64,000 nucleotides of DNA, taken from contig OY969553.1 in the NCBI GenBank assembly GCA_963700925.1, positions 1 through 64,000 on the forward strand, read 5' to 3'. The notes below the pieces were generated by a model. That model was not told where the DNA came from. It saw only the letters and a program-made list of their open reading frames with translations, and searched no databases. The translations under genes and the position numbers were made by a program. This document shows positions 32,311-40,905 of the stretch, one piece after another. The first letter of the stretch is position 1, and each line of letters begins with the position of its first letter. This stretch comes from CAWJMD01 sp963700925. GTDB taxonomy: Bacteria > Actinomycetota > Actinomycetes > Actinomycetales > CAWJMD01.

Positions 32311-33588
32311 GTGAGCACTACAACCCGTTCTTCCGGACGTTGGACCGTCCGCGCCATGGCAGCCGCCGTCGGCCTCGCAGTCGCCGTGGGTGGCGCCCTG
32401 ATCGCTCCGGCCCAGGCCGGTGGCGACGACGATGGCCGCCACCGCGGTCACCAGGTGGACCTGCGGGTCGCGACGTTCAACGCCAGCCTCAACCGGAGCG
32501 CGGCGGGGCAGCTCGTGACCGACCTGTCGACACCCGACAACACTCAGGCGAAGGCCGTCGCCGAGGTGATCCAGCGGACCCGTCCGGACGTGGTGCTGAT
32601 CAACGAGTTCGACTACGTGCCCGACAACGTGGCGATCGACCTGTTCAGGGACAACTACCTGGAGGTCGGTCAGACGGGTGCCCGTCCGATCGAGTACCGG
32701 TACGCGTACGTGGCGCCGTCGAACACCGGCGTGCAGTCGGGCTTCGACCTCAACAACGACGGGGTCGTCGGCACCGGAGACGACGCGTTCGGCTTCGGCC
32801 TGTACGAGGGCCAGTTCGGCATGGCGGTGCTCTCGCGGTACCCGATCGACGTGGACTCGGTGCGGACGTTCCAGCACTTCCTGTGGAAGGACATGCCCGG
32901 CGCCCTGCTACCGGACGACCTCGCGACGCCGGCACCCGCCGACTGGTACTCGCCCGAGGAGCAGGACGTCTTCAGGCTGTCGAGCAAGTCCCACTGGGAC
33001 CTGCCGATCAAGGTCGGACGGAGCACGGTGCACCTGCTCGCCTCGCATCCCACGCCGCCCGTGTTTGACGGTCCCGAGGACCGCAATGGCACCCGCAACT
33101 ACGACGAGATCCGGTTCTGGGCCGACTACATCGGCTCGCCTCGCCAGGGCAAGTACATCTACGACGACAGCGGACGTCGTGGCGGACTGCGTCCGGGATC
33201 GTCGTTCGTCATCGTCGGCGACCAGAACAGCGACCCCCTCGACGGCGACTCCGTGCCGGGCGCGATCCAGCAGCTGATCGACCACCGCCGCGTCACCGAG
33301 ACGAAGCCCACGTCGCGTGGCGCCGTCGAGGCCACCGAGCTGCAGGGCGGCATCAACCTGACCCACGAGAGCGAACCCCGTTACGACACAGCGGACTTCG
33401 CCGACACCGCGCCTGGTAACCTGCGCGCCGACTACGTGCTGCCCTCACGCGACCTGAAGGTGTGCGACGCCCACGTCTTCTGGCCAGTGCAGGCCAACCC
33501 GCTGTCGCGCCTCACCGGGGTGTTCCCGTTCCCGACCTCTGACCACCGCCTGGTGTGGGTGGACCTCACGGTGCGCGGCCACCGCTGA
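32311..33588 (+). CDS. Secreted endonuclease/exonuclease/phosphatase-fold enzyme
   Basis: From GTG 32311 (GAGGAG before it), 425 residues. A Sec signal peptide (MAAAVGLAVAVGGALIAPAQA) leads into an EEP-fold domain: VDLRVATFNASLNRS, RPDVVLINEFDYV, QFGMAVLSRYPID, STVHLLASHPTPP, FVIVGDQNSDPLDGDS and TSDHRLVWVDL, giving the usual metal-binding Asn, Glu, Asp and His residues. Relatives include extracellular phosphatases and nucleases; the substrate is unknown. The domain carries a DLNNDGVVGTGDDAFG loop resembling a calcium-binding dockerin/EF-hand motif. A palindromic repeat follows the stop. Confidence 0.88.
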   Translation: MSTTTRSSGRWTVRAMAAAVGLAVAVGGALIAPAQAGGDDDGRHRGHQVDLRVATFNASLNRSAAGQLVTDLSTPDNTQAKAVAEVIQRTRPDVVLINEFDYVPDNVAIDLFRDNYLEVGQTGARPIEYRYAYVAPSNTGVQSGFDLNNDGVVGTGDDAFGFGLYEGQFGMAVLSRYPIDVDSVRTFQHFLWKDMPGALLPDDLATPAPADWYSPEEQDVFRLSSKSHWDLPIKVGRSTVHLLASHPTPPVFDGPEDRNGTRNYDEIRFWADYIGSPRQGKYIYDDSGRRGGLRPGSSFVIVGDQNSDPLDGDSVPGAIQQLIDHRRVTETKPTSRGAVEATELQGGINLTHESEPRYDTADFADTAPGNLRADYVLPSRDLKVCDAHVFWPVQANPLSRLTGVFPFPTSDHRLVWVDLTVRGHR

Positions 33589-33590
33589 CC

Positions 33591-33657
33591 GGCGAATCGC
33601 AGGCTGTTGGCCCTGGAACCGCGCCTCACGGGGGGCGAATAGCCCGCGATTTGCCCC
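33591..33657. repeat. Dispersed palindromic repeat, copy 1
   Basis: Two GGCGAAT-containing half-units 43 bp apart: GGCGAATCGCAGGCTGTTGG, then GGCGAATAGCCCGCGATTTG followed by CCCC. The same pair recurs at 57812-57876 in similar spacing. It starts 2 bp after the stop of the secreted enzyme gene and may also act as its terminator. Confidence 0.7.
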
Positions 33658-33675
33658 CGTCGGGGTTGAGGGCGG

Positions 33676-34496
33676 TCAGCCGGTGGGCGACTCCGTGGAT
33701 GTCACGTTGGGCGACGGGGCCGGCGACGGCTCGTCGGCGTCGCCGCCCGTCAGGCTGATGCCGCCGCCCAAGGCAGCAACGGCGAGGAGGAAGGCGCCCG
33801 CGAAGATCGCCGCGCGCGCCGTCGTCAGACCGGCCAGACCCTGACGCAGCTCCTTGAGCGTCTCGGCGGGCAGCACGGCCCCGCCGGCATCGTCCGCCGA
33901 CCGGATCGTGCCCTCGGCGCCGATCGGGATGGTGACCGACTCGGCACGAAGCGCCTCCAGTTGCAGCATGCCCACACCGACTCCGAGCAACAGGATCCCG
34001 CCCGACACGGCGCCCAGGATGGCGACCAGGCCGGCGCTGAACTCGTCGGAGAGCCCGACCAGGAACAGGCCGAGCACGAAGACCACCGAAGCGGTGACTG
34101 CAGCGACGAATGACCATGTGGCGGAGAGCTTTCCGGCCGCGACCGCATCGGGATGCAGCGGCTTCCACACGATCCCGTCGACCGTCGGATACCCGCCGTT
34201 CGCGGGCGGCGCGTCGGGTTCGGGTTCAGCCACCGGCGGCACCGGTCAGGTGCGGGCGCAGGGTCGGGCCTACGGCCAGGGTCAGAGACAGCAGCGGAGG
34301 CAGACCCCGGTTGCAACGGGTCGGGCGTCGGCTCAGCGGCTACGTCGACCGCCGGCAACTGCTGAGTCGGCGCCGCAGCAGCCTTCTTGGCTGCCTGGCG
34401 CGTCGACACGGCCTTCTTGCGGGCCCTGCTCGCTGCGGTCGCTAGCGGCGCGTCCGCCGGGGGTAGCGGCTGTTGCTCGGGCGGACCACCAGTCAT
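33676..34496 (-). pseudogene. Membrane protein with disordered N-terminus, one frame break
   Basis: ATG 34496, with GAGAGGAG before it, begins an Ala/Pro/Lys-rich tail (MTGGPPEQQPLPPADAPLAT ... SRARKKAVSTRQAAKKAAA) in one frame. The rest, from about 34245, continues in another frame as VPPVAEPEPDAPPANGGYPT and two pairs of hydrophobic segments (FVAAVTASVVFVLGLFLVGL, ILGAVSGGILLLGVGVGMLQ, IFAGAFLLAVAALGGGISLT). One missing base near 34245 would join them into about 273 residues. Alternatively the second part starts alone at GTG 34242, but it lacks a convincing ribosome-binding site. Function unknown. Confidence 0.6.
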
Positions 34497-34589
34497 GCAT
34501 CGACTCCTCTCGAGGTGTGCCGACCGTAGACCCGCGGCCATGCGCTGTCACGCTCGCCCAGTGACCAGCACGGACCAAAGGACGGTCGG

Positions 34590-36113
34590 TCAGGAGCGCA
34601 CGGCCGGCATGCCGAGCACGACGGTGCGCAGGCCGGACGAGCCGGCAGCCGGATCGTTCGAACCGGCGGAAACAGTTGCGACGCCGCACGAGTCAGCTTG
34701 TCGACGGTCCCAGGCGTCGCCGGCGCGGGTGCGTCGCAGCTGCCACACTCCCCCGTTCGCGTGGTCCGCCACGAGGTGGTGCGGAGCCGCGTAGCTCACC
34801 TTCGCGGTCACGACGTCGCCCGGACGCGGCAGCGCCTTACCGCCCTGTGCGCGGACCTCGTCCGGCACCGAGAAGTGGACGAGGCGGTTGTCGCGCGCGC
34901 GACCCGACAGCCGTGCGGTGGCCTCGTCCTTGCGACCCTCGCCCCGCGCGACGAGTACCTCCAGCTCGCGGCCGAGCTGGGTGCGGTTCTCGTCCCAGCT
35001 GATCTGCTCCTGAAGAGCGAGAAGTCGCTCGTAGCGCTCTTGCACAACGGCTTTGGGCACCTGGTCGGCCAGGTCCGCCGCAGGCGTGCCGGGGCGAGGC
35101 GAGTACTGGAAGGTGAACGCGTTGGCGAACCGCGACGCCTGCACGACGTCGAGCGTGGCCTGGAAGTCCACCTCCGTCTCGCCGGGGAACCCCACGATGA
35201 TGTCGGTCGAGATCGCGGCGTCGGGCATCAGCGCACGCACGCGGTCGAGGATGCCGAGGAACCGGGTCGACCGGTACGACCGGCGCATCGCCTTGAGAAC
35301 CCGGTCGGACCCGGACTGCAGCGGCATGTGCAGCTGCGGCATCACGTTCGGCGTCTCGGCCATCGCCTCGATGACGTCGTCGGTGAAGGCCGCGGGGTGC
35401 GGGCTGGTGAAGCGCACGCGCTCCAGGCCGTCGATCGTTCCGCAGGCGCGCAACAGCTTTGCGAACGCGCCGCGGTCGCCGAACTCCACGCCGTACGTGT
35501 TGACGTTCTGGCCGAGCAGCGTCACCTCGATCGCGCCGTCGTCCACGAGAGCCTGCACCTCCGCCAGCACGTCGCCGGGCCGACGGTCCTTCTCGGTGCC
35601 GCGCAGGCTCGGGACGATGCAGAACGTGCACGTGTTGTTGCAGCCCACGCTGATCGAGACCCAGCCCGCGTAGGACGAGTCGCGCTTCGTCGGCAGCGTC
35701 GACGGGAACACCTCGAGCGCCTCGAGGATCTCCACCTGTGCGCTCTCGTTGTGCCGGGCGCGGTCGAGCAGGGCCGGCAGCGACCCGATGTTGTGGGTTC
35801 CGAACACGACATCCACCCACGGAGCCTTGCGGACGATCGTGTCGCGGTCCTTCTGCGCCAGGCATCCGCCGACGGCGATCTGCATCCCGGGCTTGGCCTT
35901 CTTCACCGGCGCGAGGTGGCCGAGGTTGCCGTACAGCTTGTTGTCGGCGTTCTCGCGGACGGCGCACGTGTTGAACACCACGACGTCGGCGGTGTCGCGG
36001 TCCGCGCCAGGAGCCAGGGCCAGGTAGCCGGCGTCCTCGAGCAGCCCCGAGATCCGCTCGGAGTCGTGCACGTTCATCTGGCACCCGAAGGTGCGCACGT
36101 CATAGGTCGTCAT
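34590..36113 (-). CDS. miaB: tRNA-2-methylthio-N6-dimethylallyladenosine synthase
   Basis: A radical-SAM enzyme that methylthiolates i6A37 in tRNA. From ATG 36113 (MTTYDVRTFGCQMNVHDSER) the protein has 507 residues. The N-terminal UPF0004 domain supplies cysteines in FGCQMN (C11), FNTCAVREN and GGCLAQKD; the radical-SAM cluster is SVGCNNTCTFCIVPSLRG. A TRAM domain (PGDVVTAKVSYAAPHHLVAD) ends the conserved part. The last 45 residues are extra and Arg/Ser/Ala-rich. It acts after MiaA, encoded 6 kb downstream. Confidence 0.96.
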   Translation of the reverse strand: MTTYDVRTFGCQMNVHDSERISGLLEDAGYLALAPGADRDTADVVVFNTCAVRENADNKLYGNLGHLAPVKKAKPGMQIAVGGCLAQKDRDTIVRKAPWVDVVFGTHNIGSLPALLDRARHNESAQVEILEALEVFPSTLPTKRDSSYAGWVSISVGCNNTCTFCIVPSLRGTEKDRRPGDVLAEVQALVDDGAIEVTLLGQNVNTYGVEFGDRGAFAKLLRACGTIDGLERVRFTSPHPAAFTDDVIEAMAETPNVMPQLHMPLQSGSDRVLKAMRRSYRSTRFLGILDRVRALMPDAAISTDIIVGFPGETEVDFQATLDVVQASRFANAFTFQYSPRPGTPAADLADQVPKAVVQERYERLLALQEQISWDENRTQLGRELEVLVARGEGRKDEATARLSGRARDNRLVHFSVPDEVRAQGGKALPRPGDVVTAKVSYAAPHHLVADHANGGVWQLRRTRAGDAWDRRQADSCGVATVSAGSNDPAAGSSGLRTVVLGMPAVRS

Positions 36114-36150
36114 CGCCCCACAAGGGTACGGCGCGTTCTCCGTCGAGCCG

Positions 36151-36990
36151 TCAGGCGGACGGCGACAGCCGCCAGAAGTGGCCGACCGGGCCCGCACCCC
36201 CACCGAGCGGGTAGCCGTCGGCGATGGCCGCGGTCACGAACCGCTTCCCCTGTGCAAGGGCCGCCCCCAGGTCGAGACCCCGAGCGAGCCACGCGGCCGT
36301 CGCCGCCGCGAGGGTGTCGCCTGTGCCGTGGGTGTGGGCGGCGGCGATGCGGGGCGCAGACAGCTCGGAGAACGTGTCGCCGTCGTACAGCAGGTCGGTC
36401 GCCGGTTGGTCGGGCGGCAGGTGCCCGCCCTTGACCAGGACGCGCCGGCAGCCCATCTCGTGCATCGAGCGGGCCGCGTCCTCCTGACCGGCCCGGTCGC
36501 GCACCTCGATGCCTGTCAGCAGCTTGACCTCGCCGAGGTTGGGCGTCACCACCGCGGCCATCGGCAGCAACAGCTCGCGCATCGCCTCGACGGCGTCGGG
36601 ACGGATCAGTGGATCGCCGTGCTGCGAGGCGCAGACCGGGTCGACGACCAGCGGGCCGGTGTCGAGTCGTCGCAGCACCGCGACGACCGCCTCGATGATC
36701 GCGGCGGACGCCATCATCCCGGTCTTGGTGGCTCCGACGCCGATGTCGCTGACCACGGACTCGACCTGGTCGGCGACGAGCTCGGGAGGGACCTCGTGAA
36801 AACCGCTGACACCGTGAGAGTTCTGCACGGTGACGGCGGTGACGGCCGACATGCCGTGCACGCCGCAGCCGAGGAACGTCTTCAGGTCGGCCTGAAGGCC
36901 CGCGCCCCCGCCCGAGTCGGACCCCGCGATGGTCAGGGCACGTGGCGGGGCCGTGTGCCGCAGCGCCTGAGGCGATGCTTCCGCGCTCAC
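36151..36990 (-). CDS. thiD: Hydroxymethylpyrimidine/phosphomethylpyrimidine kinase
   Basis: Phosphorylates HMP and HMP-P for thiamine synthesis. GTG 36990 overlaps the tenA stop (GTGA). The 279-residue protein shows LTIAGSDSGGGAGLQADLKT at the substrate site, TAVTVQNSHGV, LVVDPVCASQHGDPL, VTPNLGEVKLLTG and HGTGDTLAAATAAWLARG (anion hole with catalytic Asp). Downstream of tenA and under the same TPP riboswitch. A longer upstream start would lie inside tenA and lacks conservation. Confidence 0.95.
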   Translation of the reverse strand: MSAEASPQALRHTAPPRALTIAGSDSGGGAGLQADLKTFLGCGVHGMSAVTAVTVQNSHGVSGFHEVPPELVADQVESVVSDIGVGATKTGMMASAAIIEAVVAVLRRLDTGPLVVDPVCASQHGDPLIRPDAVEAMRELLLPMAAVVTPNLGEVKLLTGIEVRDRAGQEDAARSMHEMGCRRVLVKGGHLPPDQPATDLLYDGDTFSELSAPRIAAAHTHGTGDTLAAATAAWLARGLDLGAALAQGKRFVTAAIADGYPLGGGAGPVGHFWRLSPSA

Positions 36991-37715
36991 AGCGGCCAAC
37001 CTTCGCGCCGGTAGGCGGCGTCCCAGAACATCCACTCGTACCGGGAGGCCGTTCGATAGTGGTGGTGCATCCGATCCGCCTCAGCCGGACCGACCTCGGT
37101 ACCGAGGGCATCGACGACGGCCAGCACGTCGCGCGTCACCTCGCCGAAGCCGGCACCGCCGTAGGTCTCGATCCAGCGCGCGTAGAGCGGGTCAGGCGAC
37201 CCGGCGGGAAGCAGGGAACTGCCCACCCGCCAGTAGATCCAGTAGCACGGAAGGACAGCGGCCAGGCCCTCGGCGAAGGAGCCGCCGCGCACGACGGCCA
37301 GCAGGTAGCTGGTGTAGGCCAGCGTGGTCGGGGAAGGCTCCTCGGGCCTCGAACGGTCGCCCTCCAGCCCTACCAGCAGGTCGTCGTGCAGCGCCGACTC
37401 GGCGGCGAGTGCCCCCTCGGCGTGCCGGGCGAACATCGAGGCGACGTTCCGGTCGGGAGCGCGGGCTGCGAGTGCACGCAGCGCGCGGGCGTAGTCGCGC
37501 AGGTACAGCCCGTCCTGCACGATGTAGTGGCGGAAGGTCGGACGCGGGAGCGTCCCGCCGGCCAGCTCGATCAGGAAGGGATGGACTTCGATGGCCCGGT
37601 ACAGGTCGTCGGCCCCGTCCCACAGCTGCTGCGACAGGCTGGTCGACGTGGGGTGTTCCCCGGCGAAACCCTCAGGGACAGTGGCGGTTCTATGGACGAG
37701 ACGCGTGGACGTCAT
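36987..37715 (-). CDS. tenA: TenA-family thiaminase II / aminopyrimidine aminohydrolase
   Basis: TenA salvages the pyrimidine of degraded thiamine. The 242-residue helical protein has the conserved HPFLIELAGGTLPRPTFRHY, QDGLYLRDYARALR and VLPCYWIYWRVG (catalytic Cys) segments, plus the C-terminal SRYEWMFWDAAYRREGW with the catalytic Glu. It is the first gene after the TPP riboswitch and is translationally coupled to thiD, consistent with HMP salvage followed by phosphorylation. Confidence 0.94.
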   Translation of the reverse strand: MTSTRLVHRTATVPEGFAGEHPTSTSLSQQLWDGADDLYRAIEVHPFLIELAGGTLPRPTFRHYIVQDGLYLRDYARALRALAARAPDRNVASMFARHAEGALAAESALHDDLLVGLEGDRSRPEEPSPTTLAYTSYLLAVVRGGSFAEGLAAVLPCYWIYWRVGSSLLPAGSPDPLYARWIETYGGAGFGEVTRDVLAVVDALGTEVGPAEADRMHHHYRTASRYEWMFWDAAYRREGWPL

Positions 37716-37721
37716 CGGTCT

Positions 37722-37812
37722 CCCTTCGCCGGCATTACCCGGATCAGGTCAGGCGGTCGACGGCCTGTAGCCGTCCTCTCAGCCCCTCGGGTAGGGCTCC
37801 CGCGATCGTGGC
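37722..37812 (-). promoter_or_regulatory. TPP riboswitch before tenA-thiD
   Basis: On the minus strand: GGGAGCCC, GGGGCTGAGAGG, a variable stem, then CCTGATCCGGGTAATGCCGG and GAAGGGAG. These are the core elements of the thiamine-pyrophosphate aptamer (THI box). It ends 7 bp before the tenA ATG, so it probably hides the ribosome-binding site when TPP binds. Confidence 0.95.
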
Positions 37813-37843
37813 GCCACGGTAGCGCAGCTGCACGTCGTCTGAC

Positions 37844-38551
37844 TCACGCCGGGCCGTCCGCCACGGGGGCCGTCCGCAGTCGGCGCGCGAGCTCGTTGGT
37901 GGCCTCAGCGGGGTCGTCGGCCTCGGTGATCGCACGGACCACGACGACGCGCCGTGCGCCCGCGTCCAGCACTTCGTCCAGGGTCTGCAGGTCGATGCCG
38001 CCGATGGCGAACCACGGTCGGCCAATCGCCTGTGGCTCAGTCAAGCTCGCGGCATACTGCAGCATTTTTGGGCCAGGTGCTGGTCGTCCCGGCTTGGTCG
38101 GTGTCGGCCACGTCGGGCCGACGCAGAAGTAGCCGAGGTCCGGCTCTGCGAGAGCGGCGTCGACCTGGCCGCGGTCGTGGGTGGACCTGCCGAGCAGCAC
38201 GTCCGGCCCGACGATGCGGCGGGCCACGTCCAGTGGCAGGTCGTCCTGGCCGAGGTGCAGCACGTCGGGCGCGGCGGCCAGCGCCACGTCGGCGCGGTCG
38301 TTCACCGCGACCAGCCGCCCGTGCCGGCGCGTTGCCGCTGAGAAGACCTCGAGCAGCTCCAGCTCCTCCCGTGCCTCGAGCCCTTTCTCGCGCAGCTGGA
38401 CGATGTCGACCCCGGCTCCCAGGACCGCGTCGAGGAAGGGTTCGAGGTCGCCCTGCCGGCGTCGCGAGTCCGTGCACAGGTACAGGCGGGCGTCCTGCAG
38501 GCGTTGCGCGCGCACTGCGCGGTCGGGGCGTTCGGCGACATCTGGCTGCAT
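37844..38551 (-). CDS. thiE: Thiamine-phosphate synthase
   Basis: Joins HMP-PP and thiazole phosphate to give thiamine phosphate. From ATG 38551 (MQPDVAERPDRAVRAQRLQD) the TIM-barrel protein has 235 residues. Diagnostic segments: VDIVQLREKGLEAREELELL, VAVNDRADVALAAAPDVLHLGQ, LLGRSTHDRGQVDAAL, YFCVGPTWPTPTKPGRPAPG and PWFAIGGIDLQTLDEVLDAG. An upstream ATG at 38590 is possible but overlaps the start of the opposite riboswitch region. It reads away from thiO and precedes the tenA riboswitch; no riboswitch of its own was seen. Confidence 0.93.
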   Translation of the reverse strand: MQPDVAERPDRAVRAQRLQDARLYLCTDSRRRQGDLEPFLDAVLGAGVDIVQLREKGLEAREELELLEVFSAATRRHGRLVAVNDRADVALAAAPDVLHLGQDDLPLDVARRIVGPDVLLGRSTHDRGQVDAALAEPDLGYFCVGPTWPTPTKPGRPAPGPKMLQYAASLTEPQAIGRPWFAIGGIDLQTLDEVLDAGARRVVVVRAITEADDPAEATNELARRLRTAPVADGPA

Positions 38552-38612
38552 GGCCACCGAGTCTGGCAGGGCAAAGGTCCGCTCCGGCACAGGGTTGGCG
38601 TCGGGTTATGGT

Positions 38613-38702
38613 GAGAGTCCACGGGAGCCCGGATGCGGGCTGAGAGGGCGAGCAGGACGCCGACCGTCGAACCTGATCCGGGTCATGCCGGCGAAGGGAG
38701 TG
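38613..38702 (+). promoter_or_regulatory. TPP riboswitch before thiOSGF
   Basis: The plus strand reads CCACGGGAGCCCGG, GCGGGCTGAGAGGG, a variable arm, then AACCTGATCCGGGTCATGCC and GGCGAAGGGAG: a complete TPP aptamer. It ends at the ribosome-binding site 3 bp before the thiO ATG, suggesting control of translation. Confidence 0.95.
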
Positions 38703-38704
38703 AC

Positions 38705-39910
38705 ATGGCTCAACGTGCTGCGTACGACGTCGCCGTCATCGGCGCCGGGGTGATCGGTCTCAGCTGCGCATGGCGCGCGGCTCAGCGAGGTCTCGACGTG
38801 CTGGTCGTCGACCCCGACCCGGGGGGCGGGGCGTCCGCCGCGGCGGCCGGGATGCTCGCGCCCGTGACGGAGCTGCACCATGGTGAGGAAGCCCTGCTCA
38901 GGCTGAGTCTCGAAGCGGCACAGACCTACCCGGCGTTCGTGACGGAGGTCGAGCAGGCCAGTGGGCTGCCGACCGGGTACCGCCCCTGCGGCACCCTCGC
39001 GGTCGCGTTCGACGCCGGCGACCGAGCTGTTCTCGACGACCTCTACGCAGAGCAGCAGCGCCTCGGCCTCGACGTGTCGCGGCTCACCGGGCGTGAGTGC
39101 CGCGCCCGCGAGCCGTTCCTCGCGCCGGCAGTGACGTGTGGCCTGCTGGTCGCCGGTGACCACCAGATCGACAGCCGGCTGTTGCTCGCGGCGCTGGAGG
39201 CGGCCGGTGCGGGTTCCGGGGTCGAGGTGGTCCATGCGAAGGCGTCCCTTGACGTCGACCGCGACCGGGTGCGGGGTCTCCGGCTGTCGGACGGGACCGC
39301 CGTGTCGGCCCACCGTGTGCTGCTGGCTGCGGGCTGCCGCTCGGGCCCTGATGGTGGCCTTCGCATCGACGGCGTATCCGCGGAGGACGCGAGTCGACTG
39401 ATCACGGACGTGCTGCCTCCCGTCCGGCCGGTCAAAGGTCAGATCCTGCGGTTGCACGTGCCGCCATCAATGCGCCCGCTGCTGTCGGGGACCGTTCGTG
39501 GCACGGTGCGCGGCTCGTCCGTCTACCTGGTGCCTCGTGAGGACGGCGAGCTCGTGGTCGGCGCCACGTCGGAGGAGCTGGGCTTCGACGTGCGGGTCAC
39601 CGCCGGCGCGGTCTACGAACTGCTGCGCGACGCCCAGGCGCTGGTGCCCGGCGTGAGCGAGCTCGAGCTCGTCGAGGCCACGGCTCGGTCGCGTCCCGGT
39701 TCGCCAGACAACGCGCCGATCATCGGGCCAACTCCGTTGGAAGGCCTGGTCGTGGCTACCGGGCACCACCGCAACGGGGTGCTGCTGACCGGCATCACGG
39801 GAGAGGCGGTCGCACGCCTGCTGGTGGAGGGTGCCCTTTCCGAGTCGGTGGAACCCTTCTCCCCCAAGCGTTTTCACGCCCGTCCCGCGCCCGTGGAGGT
39901 GTCCGCATGA
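38705..39910 (+). CDS. thiO: Glycine oxidase ThiO
   Basis: A FAD-dependent amine oxidase that converts glycine to the iminoacetate needed for the thiazole ring. From ATG 38705 it has 401 residues. The FAD-binding dinucleotide fold is YDVAVIGAGVIGLSCAWRAA; LVVDPDPGGGASAAAAGMLA follows, and the C-terminal substrate region contains RPGSPDNAPIIGPTPLEGLV and GHHRNGVLLTG. First gene of the thiO-thiS-thiG-thiF operon; its stop overlaps the thiS ATG. Confidence 0.95.
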   Translation: MAQRAAYDVAVIGAGVIGLSCAWRAAQRGLDVLVVDPDPGGGASAAAAGMLAPVTELHHGEEALLRLSLEAAQTYPAFVTEVEQASGLPTGYRPCGTLAVAFDAGDRAVLDDLYAEQQRLGLDVSRLTGRECRAREPFLAPAVTCGLLVAGDHQIDSRLLLAALEAAGAGSGVEVVHAKASLDVDRDRVRGLRLSDGTAVSAHRVLLAAGCRSGPDGGLRIDGVSAEDASRLITDVLPPVRPVKGQILRLHVPPSMRPLLSGTVRGTVRGSSVYLVPREDGELVVGATSEELGFDVRVTAGAVYELLRDAQALVPGVSELELVEATARSRPGSPDNAPIIGPTPLEGLVVATGHHRNGVLLTGITGEAVARLLVEGALSESVEPFSPKRFHARPAPVEVSA

Positions 39911-40122
39911 CCGTCACAGTCAATGGCGAGGTACGCACCCTGGCTTCCGCCGAGACGGTGGCGGAGCTCGTCCGCCATGCCGCGGGAACCGGCCGCCTGC
40001 AGGACGTGGCCGGAACTGCCGTCGCCCTGAACGACGAGGTGGTGCCGCGCAGCAGGTGGGCGAGCACAGAGCTGTCGGACGGCGACCGCGTCGAGGTCCT
40101 CGGCGCCGTGGCGGGGGGCTGA
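39907..40122 (+). CDS. thiS: Sulfur-carrier protein ThiS
   Basis: A 71-residue ubiquitin-like protein that ends in the required Gly-Gly (LGAVAGG), where sulfur is held as thiocarboxylate for thiazole formation. ALNDEVVPRSRW and LSDGDRVEVL are family segments. Its start overlaps the thiO stop (ATGA) and it ends 3 bp before thiG. Confidence 0.95.
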   Translation: MTVTVNGEVRTLASAETVAELVRHAAGTGRLQDVAGTAVALNDEVVPRSRWASTELSDGDRVEVLGAVAGG

Positions 40123-40125
40123 CCC

Positions 40126-40905
40126 GTGGACGACGACCCGCTCGTCATCGCCGGCGAGCAGTTCGCATCGCGCCTGGTCACCGGTACCGGAGGCGCACCC
40201 AGCCTCGACGTGCTGGAGAAGGCCCTGGTCGCATCGGGCACCGAGCTGACCACGGTGGCGATGCGCAGAGTCGACGCCGGCAGCCGCGGCTCACTGCTGG
40301 ATGTGTTGGCGCGCAACGGCATCCGGACACTGCCGAACACCGCGGGCTGCCGCACCGCGCACGAGGCAGTGCTGACCGCCAGGCTCGCGCGTGAGGCCCT
40401 GGGCACCGACTGGGTCAAGCTGGAGGTGATCGCCGACGAGACCACGTTGCTCCCCGACGCCGTCGAGCTCGTCGACGCCGCCGAGCAGCTGGTCGCCGAC
40501 GGGTTCACGGTGCTGCCGTACACGTCCGACGACCCAGCCGTCGCGCGCCGCCTGGAACAGGTCGGGTGCGCGGCGGTGATGCCGCTCGGCTCCCCCATCG
40601 GCACTGGCCTGGGCATCCTCAACCCCCACAACATCGCGATGATCGTCGAGGGCGCGGGCGTGCCGGTGGTGCTCGACGCGGGCATCGGCACCGCGTCGGA
40701 CGCCGCCCTGGCGATGGAGCTCGGCTGCGACGCCGTGCTGCTCGCCTCTGCGGTCACCCGCGCCCACGACCCCGAGCGGATGGCGACAGCGATGCGGCTG
40801 GCGGTCGAGGCCGGTCGCCACGCGTCGCTGGCGGGCCGGATCCCTCGCCGGCACCATGCCCTGGCCTCGACACCGATGGACGGACGAGCGAGGCTGGCCA
40901 CGTGA
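40126..40905 (+). CDS. thiG: Thiazole synthase
   Basis: Condenses dehydroglycine, deoxyxylulose phosphate and ThiS-thiocarboxylate. From GTG 40126 the 259-residue TIM barrel carries the Schiff-base lysine K98 in DWVKLEVI, PNTAGCRTAHEAVLTARLAR at the substrate site and GLGILNPHNIAMI with DAGIGTASDAALAMELGCDA in the phosphate-binding end. The GTG start follows thiS directly; the stop overlaps the thiF start. Confidence 0.95.
   Translation: MDDDPLVIAGEQFASRLVTGTGGAPSLDVLEKALVASGTELTTVAMRRVDAGSRGSLLDVLARNGIRTLPNTAGCRTAHEAVLTARLAREALGTDWVKLEVIADETTLLPDAVELVDAAEQLVADGFTVLPYTSDDPAVARRLEQVGCAAVMPLGSPIGTGLGILNPHNIAMIVEGAGVPVVLDAGIGTASDAALAMELGCDAVLLASAVTRAHDPERMATAMRLAVEAGRHASLAGRIPRRHHALASTPMDGRARLAT

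Noticed and set aside
34698..36434. 578-residue plus-strand frame
   Set aside because: It is antisense to miaB and part of thiD; no motif.
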